Below the pieces are notes generated by a model. It saw nothing but the letters and a program-made list of their open reading frames with translations. It was not told where the DNA came from and ran no database searches. Positions 11,524 to 23,975 of a stretch of 64,000 bases of DNA are shown one piece after another (position 1 is the first letter of the stretch; each line of letters opens with the position of its first letter). Source of the stretch: Dillenia suffruticosa. Lineage: Eukaryota > Streptophyta > Magnoliopsida > Dilleniales > Dilleniaceae. The DNA lies in the NCBI GenBank assembly GCA_033439265.1, contig JAVTVX010000002.1, forward strand, positions 9,956,174 to 10,020,173, read 5' to 3'. The position numbers and the translations under genes are program-made.

Positions 11524-12620
11524 CTACAAATTGTAAAGGACATAGCTGAGGGTACTAGATTTAAGGTCATTGATGAGCAACTCAAGAAACAGGAAGCTAA
11601 GATACAGGAATTCTCCACTAAACTTAAAGAAATTCGTACTGATTTTGGAAGAAAAATGGAGGAACAATCTCAAAGAATAAAAGCTCTTATAGCAAGTGTG
11701 GAAATTAGGTTTAACAATCAAGGATGAACCGGTAGAAATCTAGAAGAAGAACAAAAACCTGACACATTACTTAAATTACCTCTTCTGCCAACGCCACGGA
11801 CGGAAGAATTAGGAAGGAACCAGTACTTACCAACCAAAGGAAGGAAATAGTAAGCCGTGGATACTTACCTCCTCCACCAAAGATTGATCTTTCTCTTTTC
11901 AGTGGAGAGGATCCTCGTGCATGGCTATGCAAATGCAATAAGTTCTTTGTTGTACATCAAGTTCCTCCTACCTTATGGCTATATGCCATTGAGATGTATC
12001 TAGAAGGAAAAGCTGAAAATTGGTTCCAAGGCTTAAAGTTGGTTAAAAAAGAAGTGGAATTGACTGAGTTTTCACAGTTCTTATGTCAACGATTTAAGAC
12101 TAAAGGAATTCAACAAATTGCAACAACATGGGACTATGGCTGACTATCAAGAAAGGTTTGAAGAGCCGTGGTCCATTATGCTGCATAAAAATCCAAAACT
12201 CTCTGATTCTTACTTCATTTCTAGTTTCATTAGTGGAGTAAGGGAGGAAATTAAACCTATGCTAAGGATGTTAAAGCCAACAACTTTGTTTCAAGCCTTT
12301 GAAATTGCAACCCTACAGGAGCAAGCATTAGAACTTTCTAAGCACATAAGGGTGAATCAAACAGAAGCTGGACATCAAGAGAAACTTCAAATGGAGCTAG
12401 AAAATGGGAAAAGGAAAACTCCTCTTCTAAAAATTTTCAGAACCAGAAGGCAGCAGGACAAATTGGAGGTCCTATTGAATGAAGACTACCTAGGGACTCT
12501 TCTCAAGAGATGCAATACAGAAGGATCAATAATCTTTGCTACAGATGTGGAGAAAAATATAACCCAAGACACCAGTGTAAATTTAAACATCTCAACCTTA
12601 TCATGGTAGCTGAGAAATAA
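11524..12620 (+). pseudogene. gag of gypsy element 1
   Basis: The N-terminal coiled-coil-like part (EQLKKQEAKIQEF and onward) begins near 11565. A gag core follows, with LFSGEDPRAWLC near 11895 and YLEGKAENWFQGL near 12000, then an open stretch from 12118 (DYQERFEEPWSI, then FISGVREEIKPML). A zinc knuckle, CYRCGEKYNPRHQC, is encoded at about 12536-12580 in a shifted frame. Stops at about 11726 and 11850 and at least two frameshifts show it is not functional. The plus-strand order and spacing fit the gag of a plant chromovirus-type gypsy element. Confidence 0.75.
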
Positions 12621-12656
12621 GGAGAAGAACCTGAAGAAATAAGAGAGAATGAAGAA

Positions 12657-13138
12657 ATGGTGCAAGGAGCTGCAGAGGTACCTATATGTGCTCTCTCTAA
12701 TTCTTTAAATAGAAACACTATAACCCTACAAGGATCAGTACAAGGGAAGGCCATTTCAATTCTAGTAGATACCAGGAGATTCAACAGCTTCATTAATCAC
12801 ACACTGGTAGAAGAACTTAAAATGATACCTGAAGCTGCTAAGTGCAGGCCATTCTAGCAGATGACAGTAAAATTAGTAGCTATAGGCAAATCAGAGGAGT
12901 TAAATGGAATCTGCAAGGATACCAATTCTATCTTGACTTTAGAATAATCAAATTAGGGAATTGGGATATCATCTTAGAGGTTGATTGGATGTACAACTTT
13001 AGCCCCATTACCTTCGATTTTAAACAACTTCAAGTTAAACTGACATGTGACAGTGGAGAGTTGGTATTGAAAGGCCAAACAAAGAACTCCAAAATGAGAC
13101 TTATCAGAGGCAAGGAAACTAAAGAATTTAGAAAATAA
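12657..13138 (+). pseudogene. Protease region of gypsy element 1
   Basis: Encodes a retropepsin-like region: ISILVDTRRFNSFINHTLVEEL near 12750-12810, where the catalytic triad DTG reads DTR. Later segments such as WDIILEVDWMYNFSPITFDF (about 12962-13020) match the retropepsin/gypsy linker. A frameshift near 12850 separates the halves. The altered catalytic triad and the shift argue against activity. Confidence 0.7.
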
Positions 13139-13254
13139 CAATGGCAGAGCTGCATTAACCTCATGACTAAATCAGAGAATGCATTGTATCAGATACCTAC
13201 CCAGACTTTCAAATTGCTTCAACAATTCCATGCCATTTTGCTGAACCAAAAACC

Positions 13255-14136
13255 TTGCCTCCAACCAGATCACATGATCATCACATTCCTCTCAAACCTG
13301 AGGCTCAACCATTCAAAGTTAAACCTTACAGGTACCACCACTCTCAGAAGACAGAGATTGAGAAACAAGTGGAAGAAATGTTATACAATGGCATTATAAA
13401 GACCAGCTCTAGCCTATTTGCTTTTTCAGTGCTGCTGTTAGGGAAGAAGGACAATTCATGGAGATTTTGTGTGGACTACCGACAGCTGAATAATCTCACA
13501 ATAAAGGACAAGTGCCTTATTTCAAATATTGATGAACTTCTAGATGAATTACATGGATCTAAGGTGTTTTCTAAGGTTGATTTGAGAGTAGGATACCATA
13601 ACATTAGGGTCCCACCTGTTGATATTGCCAAGATAGCTTTCTACATGCATCATGGCCATTTTGAATTTCTAGTAATGCTTTTTGGTTTAACTAATACTCC
13701 TGGCACATTTCAATCACTCATGAACCATGTTTTTAAGCCATACCTTAGGAAGTTTGTGTTGGTATTTTTTGATGACATACTCATATATAGTCCTAAAGTG
13801 GAGACTCATGCACAACACCTTAAAGAAGTGTTCTTGGTTCTGAGACAACTCAAGTTATTTGCTAAACATTCTAAGCTCACGTTTGCACAAACACAAGTGG
13901 AATATTTGGGACACATAGTATCTGAATTCGGAGTAAAAATAAACCCTCAGAAGGTTAAATGCATACAGAATTGGCCTACACCCAAGACTGTCAAAGCTCT
14001 CAAAGGGTTCCTACGTCTAACTAGGTACTATAGGAGGTTCATTCAAAGTTATGGAGTTATAGCCAAACCATTAACTGATCATCTTAAGAGGGATAGTTTC
14101 TATTGGACTAAGGAGTCTGAACAAGCTTTCCAATAG
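13255..14136 (+). pseudogene. Reverse transcriptase of gypsy element 1
   Basis: A 293-residue open stretch shows the gypsy reverse-transcriptase blocks in order: the HHIPLKPEAQPF opening, WRFCVDYRQLNNLTIKD, FSKVDLRVGYHNIRV, FGLTNTPGTFQSLMN, and the catalytic FFDD box in LVFFDDILIYSP near 13760-13795. It ends with the connection segment KALKGFLRLTRYYRRFIQSYG. The catalytic aspartates are present, yet the upstream protease and downstream integrase are broken, so this is a relic. It is the longest intact piece of the element. Confidence 0.9.
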
Positions 14137-14148
14137 CTAAAAATAGCT

Positions 14149-14475
14149 ATGACTTCAGCACTAGTCATGCAACTGCCTGACTTTTCAAAAACCTTTATTG
14201 GGGAGGGATTGAGAGCAATTCTGATGCAAGAAGGCAAGCCTATTGCTTATTTGAACAAGGCCTCAGGGCCTAGAAGCTTGGGATTATCAATATATGAGAA
14301 GGAGTTATTAGCTATGGTGATGGCAATAACAAAATGGAAGTATTATTTGGTTGGATATCACTTTGTCATCAGAATAGACCACCAAAGTTTAAAGTATTTG
14401 TTAAAACAAATATTGACTAATACATTTCAACACAAATGGCTTACAAGGTTACTTGGGTTGGACTATGAGATCTAA
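14149..14475 (+). pseudogene. RNase H of gypsy element 1
   Basis: Separated from the reverse transcriptase by a stop at about 14136. It contains ALVMQLPDFSKTF, where the usual aspartate-rich segment is shortened, then GKPIAYLNKASGPRSLGLSIYEKELLAMVMAI and FVIRIDHQSLKYLL, all typical gypsy RNase H blocks. Part of the first catalytic segment (DASxxGxG) appears deleted before EGLRAILMQEG. Confidence 0.8.
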
Positions 14476-14477
14476 TA

Positions 14478-14945
14478 CAAAAAGGGAGCTAAAAATAGAG
14501 CAGCTGATGTACTGTCCAGAAGAGATTTGTTATCAAAAGAGTCACAGGAGGAAAATGTAATGGTAGTGTCATTAGCTAAGCCTGAATGGTTGAGAGAGGT
14601 AACTCAAAGCTATGAGAATAATGAAGAGTGTCGAAGCTTGATAACTCAGCTTACCTTAACTCCAGAGACTGTTACAAACTACCAGTTTCATGATGGCATT
14701 CTCAAATTCAAGAAAAAGATATATGTGGGGAAAGGATCTCAGCTTAGAACCAAGATAATGCAGCAGATGCAACATTCAACTATGGGAGGACATTCGGGGT
14801 AGCAATGCACTTTGTAGAGGATCAGGACTGCATTTTACTGGCGTGCAATGAAGTCTGATTTGGTGAAGTTTGTAAGAGAATGTGACACTTGTCAGAGAAA
14901 CAAACATGAAATATGTCATATCTTAGTCTTCTTCAACCATTACCT
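14478..14945 (+). pseudogene. Integrase N-terminal zinc region of gypsy element 1
   Basis: The tether NRAADVLSRR is encoded near 14492-14525. The open stretch 14527-14802 ends with MQHSTMGGHSG, supplying the two histidines of the HHCC zinc site. After a stop, CDTCQRNKHE near 14882-14910 supplies the two cysteines. The catalytic DDE core never appears because homology ends near 14945. Confidence 0.75.
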
Positions 14946-17199
14946 ATTCCTTCGCAGGCATGTTCTCGATGTATTCGTATTTTTAAAAATACTATTTCTC
15001 GTAATATGAAATTTATATGGTTAGATTTCTTTTGAAAAATTATTTCCAACCATATAAAGATGGCAAAAAAATGTTACGAATTGAGAGAAATATGACCATT
15101 CGAAATTTGGGTCGAAAACTATAAAATGTAGAAGAAATGAATAGTGTGCAGAGCCAATCTCTCTCTTGGCCAGAGCACGAGACCTACTCCCAATACTAGA
15201 GATGTCCGATTTGAAAACTGAGACCATCATTGAATTCAGAGATATCGAAAATGGGAGATAACCAAAATTCAATAAATGTCCGTCGTGGGGAAGTCAGCGC
15301 GTGGGCCTTACGTGCCTACGATGGCGCGTAAGGAGGGCCATTTTCTTTTTATTTTTGTATAGCTACCCATGGCAATGCGTGGGGGCGCGTGCAAGGCTTT
15401 TTTTATTGGAAATTTTATGAAAATATTATTAAGTCTCTCTGCAATTTTCTATAATTTTTAATTTATTTTTTGGAGTCGAAAAATAATTTTTATTGATTTT
15501 TAAACTTAGAAATTATTTAAAATTACAAAAAAAAATTATTTTCGGTGCACGAAAAATTCTAAAAATTTTAATATGAGTATAGAAAATTATTTTCTTAATT
15601 TTGGCTAGCCTGGTGAAAATTTGTTTTTTGCACTCATTATTCATTTGTAATTTTGTTTATTATTTATATTTGAAAATTAGTTTTTCAGAAATAAAATTAT
15701 TTTAAATTTAAGCAAATATTTTACAATAAATGTTTTGAGATTTATTATAATATTAGAGTTGGTTTGGTGTCTGACCTAATAGTGTTTCAATTTTCAATAG
15801 TAATAATGATGTTCGGATAGAATGTTGGAGTTTTTCGGGAGAGAGTTAAAAGTATTAAGAAATTCATAACGAATGATAAAGTTGGATCAAATATTGATTT
15901 ATAAGATATACTCATCTCATATTTTCCTATCTAAAATTTCTTGAATTAGGTCATTCTTTTTAGGAGGATGATGTATACATTTTAAGAAGTTCTCTAACTC
16001 TTTATTGGATTAGCATGGTTGATGAGATGAATGCTAAGAAAAGGAGCATGATTCTTGACAATGTGATACACATATTAATAGAAATGTAAAGGATCAAAAA
16101 TCTAGAAAATCAAATAAATAAAAAAACTATCCATAATATAAATAGCACTAGTCCACATGTTATAAGGAGATTTTCCTTTTAGAGATACACAATTTAAGGG
16201 GATGGTAAATGTGATTACTCAAATAGATATATTTTGAATTGAAATAATGAATTTGCATATTTTCTTTTATGCATTATAATTGTTTGTTTGAAATATAATC
16301 ATATGCCAGAAACTTTTAAACTTTTTTAATATAAAGTTTTTATTGAAAATATTTATTATTTTTCATATGATCATGCATATAAAAAGAGTCTCTTGAATAG
16401 AATTTTAGATTGCTAGAATTTGAGTAATTTTCATCCAAAATTAAAATGTTATTTAAATATTTTGTATATTTAAATGAAAATTTTAAATTAGTAGAATATG
16501 AATAATTTTCATCCAAAATTATAATATTAATTAAATATTTGTGTATTTAAGTGGGAGACTTTTGGTTTGAAGAATTTAAGTAATTCTCGTCTAAAATCTA
16601 TTAAATTTTATAGTTTTAAATTGTGATGGTGATACATTATGATCATAGATGATAATTAAAAATTTAGTGAATTTTTTATTATGTACCTAATGTTGACTTG
16701 TTATGAATGTTAATTTTAAAATACAAAATTATGTGTACGATATGAATATTAGTATTAGTATCCACCCTTTTAGAAAACTCAAACCATAGCACTGAAATCT
16801 ATTATTACAGGTTTGAATAAATGTGATAAATTAAATGACGATAATTATTAGATATGACGCCATAAATGTGATACATGCTGAAACATAAAGATATCTTAAA
16901 AGGTATCAAACATGTCCTATAGAGTTTTGGTGTAAGCAATACTGTTCCGCAGAGGAGAGAACAAGATACTTACCAAACTTTGAAAATGGTAGATTCCATT
17001 GTTTGAGCGATCCTACTTAACTCTATGATTGAAAACATGATACCCGAGTGTGAATAATATATGACTACTCATGACAACTGGTGTACCTCAATGAGATATA
17101 TGGAGGTACTAGTATGACTGGTGCTAGACGAATAACCATAAATTTTGATACTTAATAAAAGCAAGATAGCCACAATATTAAACAGTGTTTAAGAGTCAT
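14946..17199. other. AT-rich region between two retroelement relics
   Basis: No coding sequence was recognised. A GC-richer patch at 15280-15400 resembles retroelement LTR sequence but cannot be placed. The rest is AT-rich and may be the 5' part (LTR and leader) of the copia relic that follows. I found no primer site here. Confidence 0.35.
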
Positions 17200-17420
17200 A
17201 TCTAACATAATTAGAGAGATGAAATTAGCTACTTATATCCTCTCTGATAAAAAGAAAGTTCAAGTCTTGATCTGATTCATTCTTACTTAGTGGCAGTACA
17301 TGAAAGTCAGTTTGATTCACAATGATGGTATGAACACTTTCTCGAATGTTATTCTCCATATTGAATTTAAGGATGAGCGGCTTAGTATTGCAAAATCCGT
17401 AACTGATACTTCTATTATAA
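17200..17420 (+). pseudogene. Copia gag fragment
   Basis: The segment MKVSLIHNDGMNTFSNVILHIEFKDERL, read here in pieces, matches the copia gag block that ends HLELEDERL. It sits upstream of the integrase fragment in the same direction. Confidence 0.6.
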
Positions 17421-17876
17421 AATTTAGTTCCAAGAGAGTTTTGGACTCTGAACCTAAGAGGGAATAGAATGAAAGCAAGAAATGAAAAGAGATCGGAGAC
17501 GGATCACAAAAAAAAACTCCGAGTATAAGAATAGATTGAGAGGAATTTATGGTTTTTCATCGAGTGTCTTCTGATAAGAGATGGATCCTTAGGGAACAAT
17601 GCAAAAGTAGAGGTTAGAGGTGTTGACACTAATAAATTGGAGTAATAAAATGATCGAACTCTCATTTTACACAATATTCTCTTTGTTCCAGAAATTTGAC
17701 AAAATTTAATATCCATTCTTATCTTTTGAAACTTGACTATGTTTTTTAACTTTCAGAGAGACAGGGTGAATTTGCATTTGAATGACATGTAATAATTCTG
17801 AACAACTTGTAAATGGTTTCATGGTATTGCAATACGATGGATGAATATTTAACTATTAAATTGAATATTACCATAC

Positions 17877-18560
17877 TTGCACAATAACGAGAAACCATTT
17901 GGAAAGATTATTTGGGCTGAATCTCTATTTTTGTTAATCTATTCGGATATTTGTGATCCAATGAATATGAAGGAAAGACATGAAGTTTTATATTTCATTA
18001 CGTTTATAGATGATTTCATGAATTTTAGCCATAACTATTTGATTTCTCATAGGTCTAAAACATATGAGTGTTTTAGAGGTTATATGAGCGAAATAGAGAA
18101 TCAAATGGATAGAATGATAAAAGATCTTTAGAACAGATAGGGAGCGTAAGTATCTATTAAATCAATTAAGAATCTATATAATGAAAGAGCCATAATTCAA
18201 CATTTGGTCATTTCTTATACACTTCAGTAAAGTGGCGTAGTAGTAAAAAAAATATAATATTGTTTGATATGATAAAAACCATGATAATACAGACTAACTT
18301 GTCGATTTCCTTATGGGGGGATGACTTGTTAATTATGGGTTAAATTTTAAACAAAATATCTTCAAAATCAATACCATTGACATTATATGAATTTTGGATC
18401 AGAAGAAAGTTGAGTATGAGTAAACTCAGATTTTGGAATTAGCCATATGTATTTAAAATTTTTAATAAGTTTGAAAAAATGGATTCTCATATAAGATTTC
18501 TAACCAATTTAAAAGTTAAGTGTTTATTGATAAACGAGAAGATGATATTTTAATAGAGAT
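17877..18560 (+). pseudogene. Copia integrase fragment
   Basis: The open stretch 17877-18131 encodes LIYSDICDPMNMKERHEVLYFITFIDDF, the copia integrase start with its first catalytic aspartate. It then gives SHRSKTYECFRGYMSEIENQ. Broken pieces further on match the TDRGxEYL motif (18130-18160) and the block KISSKSIPLTLYEFW (18350-18390). Many stops and frameshifts mean it cannot function. Confidence 0.75.
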
Positions 18561-18718
18561 TGGATCATGAATGTCACATTTTTTTAGAATGAATTTTCTA
18601 ACAGAGATGATATGAAAGACATAAAGTCTTTATTTGAATTAATTAATTCAAAAGATGACTCTATCTATAGTGGATCGTTGGAATGATATTGATCCTAGTA
18701 TGAGAGATTTAAATTTTA

Positions 18719-19510
18719 GTGATCGATCTGAATTACAAATTCAGAAAAATGTTAGAAAAAGTGTGTCCAAATGTTATTTTGAGATTAAATGGTACGTATT
18801 TATTGTTTCTCCATAAAATAAAGAAGACTCTATCTAGTCCTATCAAGAATAAGTGGATAAAAGCGATCGCAAAAGAATTTAAGTCAATGAAATCCAACCG
18901 TACTTTTAGAAATTGATTAAACTTCTACTGGAGTGCAAATTGATTGAGAACAAGTGGATTATCAAAATGAAACGTAGGGTAGATAGAACTATTGAGAGTT
19001 ATAAATCTCGACTGGTAGCAAAATGTTACAGTCAGTAAAAGAGTGTTAATTATGATAAAACATTTTCTAAATAATGAGATTCACCTCTTTCCTCCTATTG
19101 TTTACAATAGTGGCCAATTTGAATTTAGAATTATATTAGATAGACGTAAAGACTGTCTTTCTCAATGGAGAACTTAAGAAAAAAGTCTATATTATACAAC
19201 CAGAAGGTTTTGTCATTAAAAATCAAGAAGTCAAAGAATGTAATTTGAGTAAATCAATTTATGGTTTTAAGCAATTTTTGAGACAATAGTATATGAAATT
19301 TTATAAAGGTGTAATCTCTTACGATTTTGTCATGATAGATGAAAAGTATTGTATCTATATTGAGAAATCCAATAACAAATTTGTAATTTTATCACTATAT
19401 ATTGAAAACATATTATTAATCATGAATGACAAGAAGTATGTCCTTCAAATTTTGAGATGACCATCTTCCAATTTTGAGATGAAAGATATAAAAATACAGA
19501 TTGAGAATTA
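18719..19510 (+). pseudogene. Copia reverse transcriptase fragment
   Basis: Opens with KNKWIKAIAKEFKSMKSNRTF (18850-18912), the block before the first reverse-transcriptase motif. It continues with the KIKRRVDRTIE-like segment, a VKTVFLNGELKKKVYIIQPEGF block (19150-19220), LSKSIYGFKQ and the catalytic region as LYIENILLI instead of LYVDDILL. The aspartate pair is replaced by Glu-Asn, so it is inactive even apart from the stops. Confidence 0.75.
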
Positions 19511-19689
19511 AAAATTATAAAAATCGTTTCAAGAGATTATTAGAATTATTTCAAGAGTCTTATATAATAAAGGCTCAGAAACGATACAAAATTAAAAATT
19601 ATAAACTCATTTATACTTTTATGGCTATAAACGATAGTTCAAATGATGAAATGTAGCTAGAAACTCCAAAAGAAATAGATAAAATGTAC

Positions 19690-20100
19690 ATAATACCATA
19701 TTCTAGCATGGTTGGGAGCTTGATATACGCTATGATCTATACTCGTCTGGACATTTGTCATGTTGTAGGTCTGGTTAGCTATCAGTTTAGTGAAGAGTAA
19801 TTAGATTACTATGAAAAGAATATTAGCATACTTGAATAGAATTGTAAATTATTTCCTTTGCTATCAAGGAAAAGATCTATTGAATACAAGTAAAAAAAAA
19901 GATCTAGTATTGAAAGAATACATGGATACTGATTAAGAGGGTGATTTAGATGAGAAAAAATCTATCTCATGCTATGTTTGCATGCTCAATGATAGTGCTA
20001 TCTCATAAAGGAACGGGAAACAAACATATGTATCTCTTTCTATGATAAAAGTAGAATTTGTAACATGTGTTTCCACAGTCTATGAATAAATTTGGTTATA
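19690..20100 (+). pseudogene. Copia RNase H fragment
   Basis: Encodes SMVGSLIYAMIYTRLDICHVVGLVSYQFS (about 19707-19795), then pieces matching the block with YMDTD and GDLDEKKSISCYVCML (about 19919-19987). It ends with a VSLSMIKVEFVTC block near 20030-20065. The order matches copia RNase H; several stops are present. Confidence 0.7.
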
Positions 20101-20389
20101 TAGATTTTTACAATAATTGAGAATAATAAGCATTTGACTATCTATTATGACAATTAGTCAGTTTTGTTTATATTAGAGACTCCAAATATTATGGTAAAAC
20201 CAAATATAGATGCAAAATTCAATCTTGTCATAGATATGATTGAAAAGGTGGAAGTGTATTGAAATATATACCTATACATTTGATAGTAACTGATGCTGTC
20301 ACGAAACCAATATCTAGTGACATGTTAGATTATTTGGGTTGTGTAGGTCATAATAGTATTTATAATTGTGATCATAATTGTAATCAAAT

Positions 20390-21834
20390 TGGTGGTTGTC
20401 AATTGAACTAAAAATAAAAATATTTATTTCAAATAATATGAATATAATGCGAATAGAATTATGTCCACAAGGAACGGCGTTATCCAAATAAAATTGCATA
20501 TAATGCGAATAAAAATACCTATTTTGTTTAAGAAAAAAAATGTGGGGTTTGAGAAATTATCTAAAATTAACAAAATCAATAAAATTAACTAAATTAAAAA
20601 AAATAAATACTATCAATTAAAAGAGAAAATATCAATGAAAACAAATTTTAACCAAATGAATTATTTCCACATTGATTTCATGTGACTGATCATTGATTTA
20701 CCAAAGATTTCAACAATCATAGATAAATTAGTTATAATTGTTAAATACTACGAAATGATCAATCCTTTATTACTTCTTCAATAACATTAAGATATGGAAA
20801 GATCCAATTCTAAGTAGCAAATACACATCGGGATTGTTGAGAATAGATTATTCAATTCAATGACATTTATTTCATTCACCACTCTATTTAAAATAAACAA
20901 ACTTTGCTATTTTTAAATGGTTGTACATTCTTTTAGAACTATTAAATATTGGCCACTATTCAATAAACTCTAAAAAAATTATAATCCATGAAATGTAGAA
21001 ATCAAATAAATATTTATAATATGTTGAATTAATATATTCAATTAGATTTCACAATCATTGAAAATTAAGATTTCAATAATTATTCAATTAGAAAAATAAA
21101 TTAGAAATAAACCAAAGAAAAAAAAACCTCACTAAAATGATTTTATTGATGCTAAGGAGAATGTGAACTACAATCCAAAAAAAAACTTTCCCATCTACTG
21201 CTTTTCATCCCCAAAATATGTCCCTTTTTAAGTCTAAAAGCAAGGAAATATATCTATCAAGAAGCTGTCGGCCGCAGTCCTCTCAGGCTGCACACCTCCC
21301 TCCAAACAATATGAAACACTCCTATATATATAGGAGTAGTAACCCTAAAATAAGATGGAGTTTTTCCTATTTTTACCTTAGGAAAAATTATTCAAATCCC
21401 TAAAAGAGAATATCTAGAAATTTCAAATAAAAAAAAAGTTTCTAAAAGATAAAATAGTTTGAAATTAACATTTTCAAAATTTTCTTTTCCTAAATATTGA
21501 GAATGAAATAAAAATTTTCAATATCTCCAATTCCATTTCAATTTTCTCTTGATTGTGCAATTAGAAAAGAAAATTTTATTATAATAAATTTTCAAAACTT
21601 CTTGTATTGTCTTTTTGTAATCAACGTAGCCACGCGCTAAGGAAAGAGCACTGCTGTCCCATTTTCCATTATTTGCATAATTCCTCCAATTTATCTCATT
21701 TTTCTTTACTTTTCTTAATAAATCTCCTTAATCAATTTTAAAATATCAAATATTATAGAATATAAATATTAATGTAATATTTAATAAAAAATAAAGCAAA
21801 TTCAATCGTAAATATTACACAAACTTATGCCACA
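20390..21834 (-). repeat. 3' LTR of the Athila-like element
   Basis: About 1.45 kb, clearly alignable along its length with 25367-26871, for instance through the shared GTGGGG-TTTGAGAAATTATC block and the end TTATGCC. Scattered substitutions and small gaps show substantial age. On the minus strand it follows a polypurine tract at about 21835-21850. Confidence 0.85.
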
Positions 21835-23546
21835 TCAAATTCCCCCACACCTAGATGATGCTTGCTCTCAAGCATCCCTAACTCAAATAAAATTAGAACT
21901 AACCAATCTATTTTTCTTCCAAACTTTCAAGTCAATAAATATTATAAGAGTTAAACCGAAAATATAATCGAAATAACAAATATTTCATAACATTATACAT
22001 TAAAACAACCGCCATACATCCCAACAGTTTTTTATGAAATGCAAATAGTAAGATTTAACAATTCTCTCCAAGGGTTCACTTAAATGCACTCGAAAGGGTG
22101 TAAAATATATACATAACTCAAATCAATAATATGGAATAACATTACCATATTTTTACAAATATATCAAATCTCCACAACTTAAAATTTTGAATTTCATATA
22201 TCAATCTAAAGGTTTTTCGTTTGGTTGTAATGGGGCTAGGGTTAAGGGCAGAATGAAGATGATATTTGAGGGTTAAAACGTACCAAAGGCCATATATAGC
22301 TAACCATATAATTTTTATAACATTGATTGATTTTTATCTCAAGCAAACAGTAGACAAAAGTGATTTCTTGTTGTTCAAATGTAAATGAATAACTCATAGT
22401 CAACTGCATACAAGAATACCAATCGATTTTTCTAATTTTCATAATTGAAGTGTAAATGAATTTTCAATCAAGATACAATACTTCTCTTTCCCGTCTCCTT
22501 TTTTTTCTTTTTTTTTTTATCATTTTTATCATTTTTTCTTTTTTTTTTCTTTTTTTCTTTTTTTGGATGAGATATAAAAATATCATCATTAAGAATCCAA
22601 TCATTATCTTCCTATTGAGACAACTATAAAACCAAAATCATGTAATTAACTATATATATATTTAGTACAAAGGTTTGAAACGAAAACTAAAATAAAATGT
22701 TTGGTATTGTATTGAATGGGTTTTAAAGAAGAAAAGATAGTAAAGGCTCAAATTGGTTCACTAGAGGTTCATGAAATTAAGGTAGGGTATCTTTTTAGAA
22801 AGCCAAATGGGGTAAAATCTAAGTGTTTTTGTCATTTCAATGCATGAAATCGTAGAATGTAATTTCGAAATGCATAACAAAGCAAGTTCTAGAATGTGCA
22901 ATTCAAGTGCGATAATCACTATTAAGAAAAATAATTTCGAACACAAAAAATGAAATTGCTTGTTTTTTGCTTAAAACCTCCCGTTTTAAATAGAGTTTGT
23001 ATCAAATTTTACATGTTCATTGTTCAAAGAAAACTATTAAAGACATAAGTAGTTATTTCAAGCACAAAAAACAATTGATATAGGTTTTTTTATATATATC
23101 TCCAGCCAACTAAATAGTATAAATCAAATAAAAATTTTCAAATTTTTTTTTCTTTTTTTTTTATTTTTTTGAAAAAACAAAATCTAAACTAATCTAACAA
23201 AGAAAACAAATTTAGTGTCAAAAATAAAGAAGAAAACACTTAATATCTTCCCACACCTAAATCATACATTGTCCCCAATGTATGCTCAAGTTGAGAGATA
23301 AAAAAATGCATGAAATCAATCAAACAAATTAAAACAAAGAAAACAAAGAAATAAAAGAGAAAGATGAGAACAATACTCCTATAGGGTAGAGTAGAGAGTG
23401 GAGGATCAATTCCAACAAACTCGAAGAAGAGCTAACAGGTGGTCACGCCTTAAATATCAAACACTTCTGTCTATTCTTAAGGCTTAAAGGTGGAGAAAGA
23501 AATCCTAAAAAAATGAAAGCCAAAATATGATAAGTTAAGTTCAATC

Positions 23547-23548
<2 letters not shown>

Positions 23549-23595
<47 letters not shown>
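23549..23595. repeat. (TC)n microsatellite
   Basis: Uninterrupted TC dinucleotide run of about 23 units inside the retroelement. Confidence 0.95.
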
Positions 23596-23597
<2 letters not shown>

Positions 23598-23611
23598 ACT
23601 AAATTTTTTTT

Positions 23612-23975
23612 TTGCCAGAAATGAAAGTGGTTTAGCGCGTGCACACGCCCTAAACAAGGAGCATATATGTCAATGTGATCCTGTGTTAGCAGAAATGAAG
23701 TTGACTTAAGGCGTGGGCACGCCTTAAGCAAGGAGTGCTTCTGTCCGTTTGTGCTCTCTTTTTTTTAATAGAAATGATGTGTATTTAGGGCATGGGCACA
23801 CCCTAAACGAAGAGTGTTTCTGCTGATCCGTGAATCCCCCTTTTTTCCAGAAATGAACTTAATTTAGGGCGTGGACACGCCCTAAACAGAGAGTAAAGTT
23901 GTCCATGTATAAGCTATATGCAGAAATGAAAGTTTGTTAAGGCGTGGACACGTCCTAACAAGAGACCACTTCTTT
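23612..23975. repeat. Tandem array of five hairpin-bearing units, 74-79 bp each
   Basis: Five units each contain AGAAATGA followed by a palindrome of about 24 bp. The palindromes start near 23631, 23705, 23784, 23863 and 23936. The best copies have 11-bp arms: CTTAAGGCGTG with CACGCCTTAAG (23705-23728) and TTTAGGGCGTG with CACGCCCTAAA (23863-23886), with two central bases. Several arm changes are paired or partly paired between arms (GGGCGTG to GGCGTG, matched on the other arm). A decayed sixth copy is near 23440-23475. Confidence 0.85.

Larger units (their letters stand above)
10972..14945 (+). mobile_element. Ty3/gypsy LTR retrotransposon 1, truncated in integrase
   Basis: A 5' LTR, primer site, gag, protease, reverse transcriptase, RNase H and the start of integrase follow in gypsy order. 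Several in-frame stops and frameshifts separate the parts. The element stops abruptly at about 14945, just after the integrase zinc-binding region. The integrase core, polypurine tract and 3' LTR are absent, so it is a dead, 3'-truncated copy. Confidence 0.85.
17200..20340 (+). mobile_element. Highly decayed Ty1/copia coding region
   Basis: Fragments in all three frames follow copia order: gag, integrase, reverse transcriptase, RNase H. Stops occur every few dozen codons. The relic is cut off on the right by the Athila-like element that begins at 20390. No LTR was confidently found. The decay is much greater than in the other elements of the window, so it is probably among the oldest. Confidence 0.75.

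Noticed and set aside
23612..23975. CRISPR array
   Set aside because: Spaced repeats with palindromes resemble one superficially, but this is plant retroelement DNA, the units are tandem and their spacers are homologous to each other.
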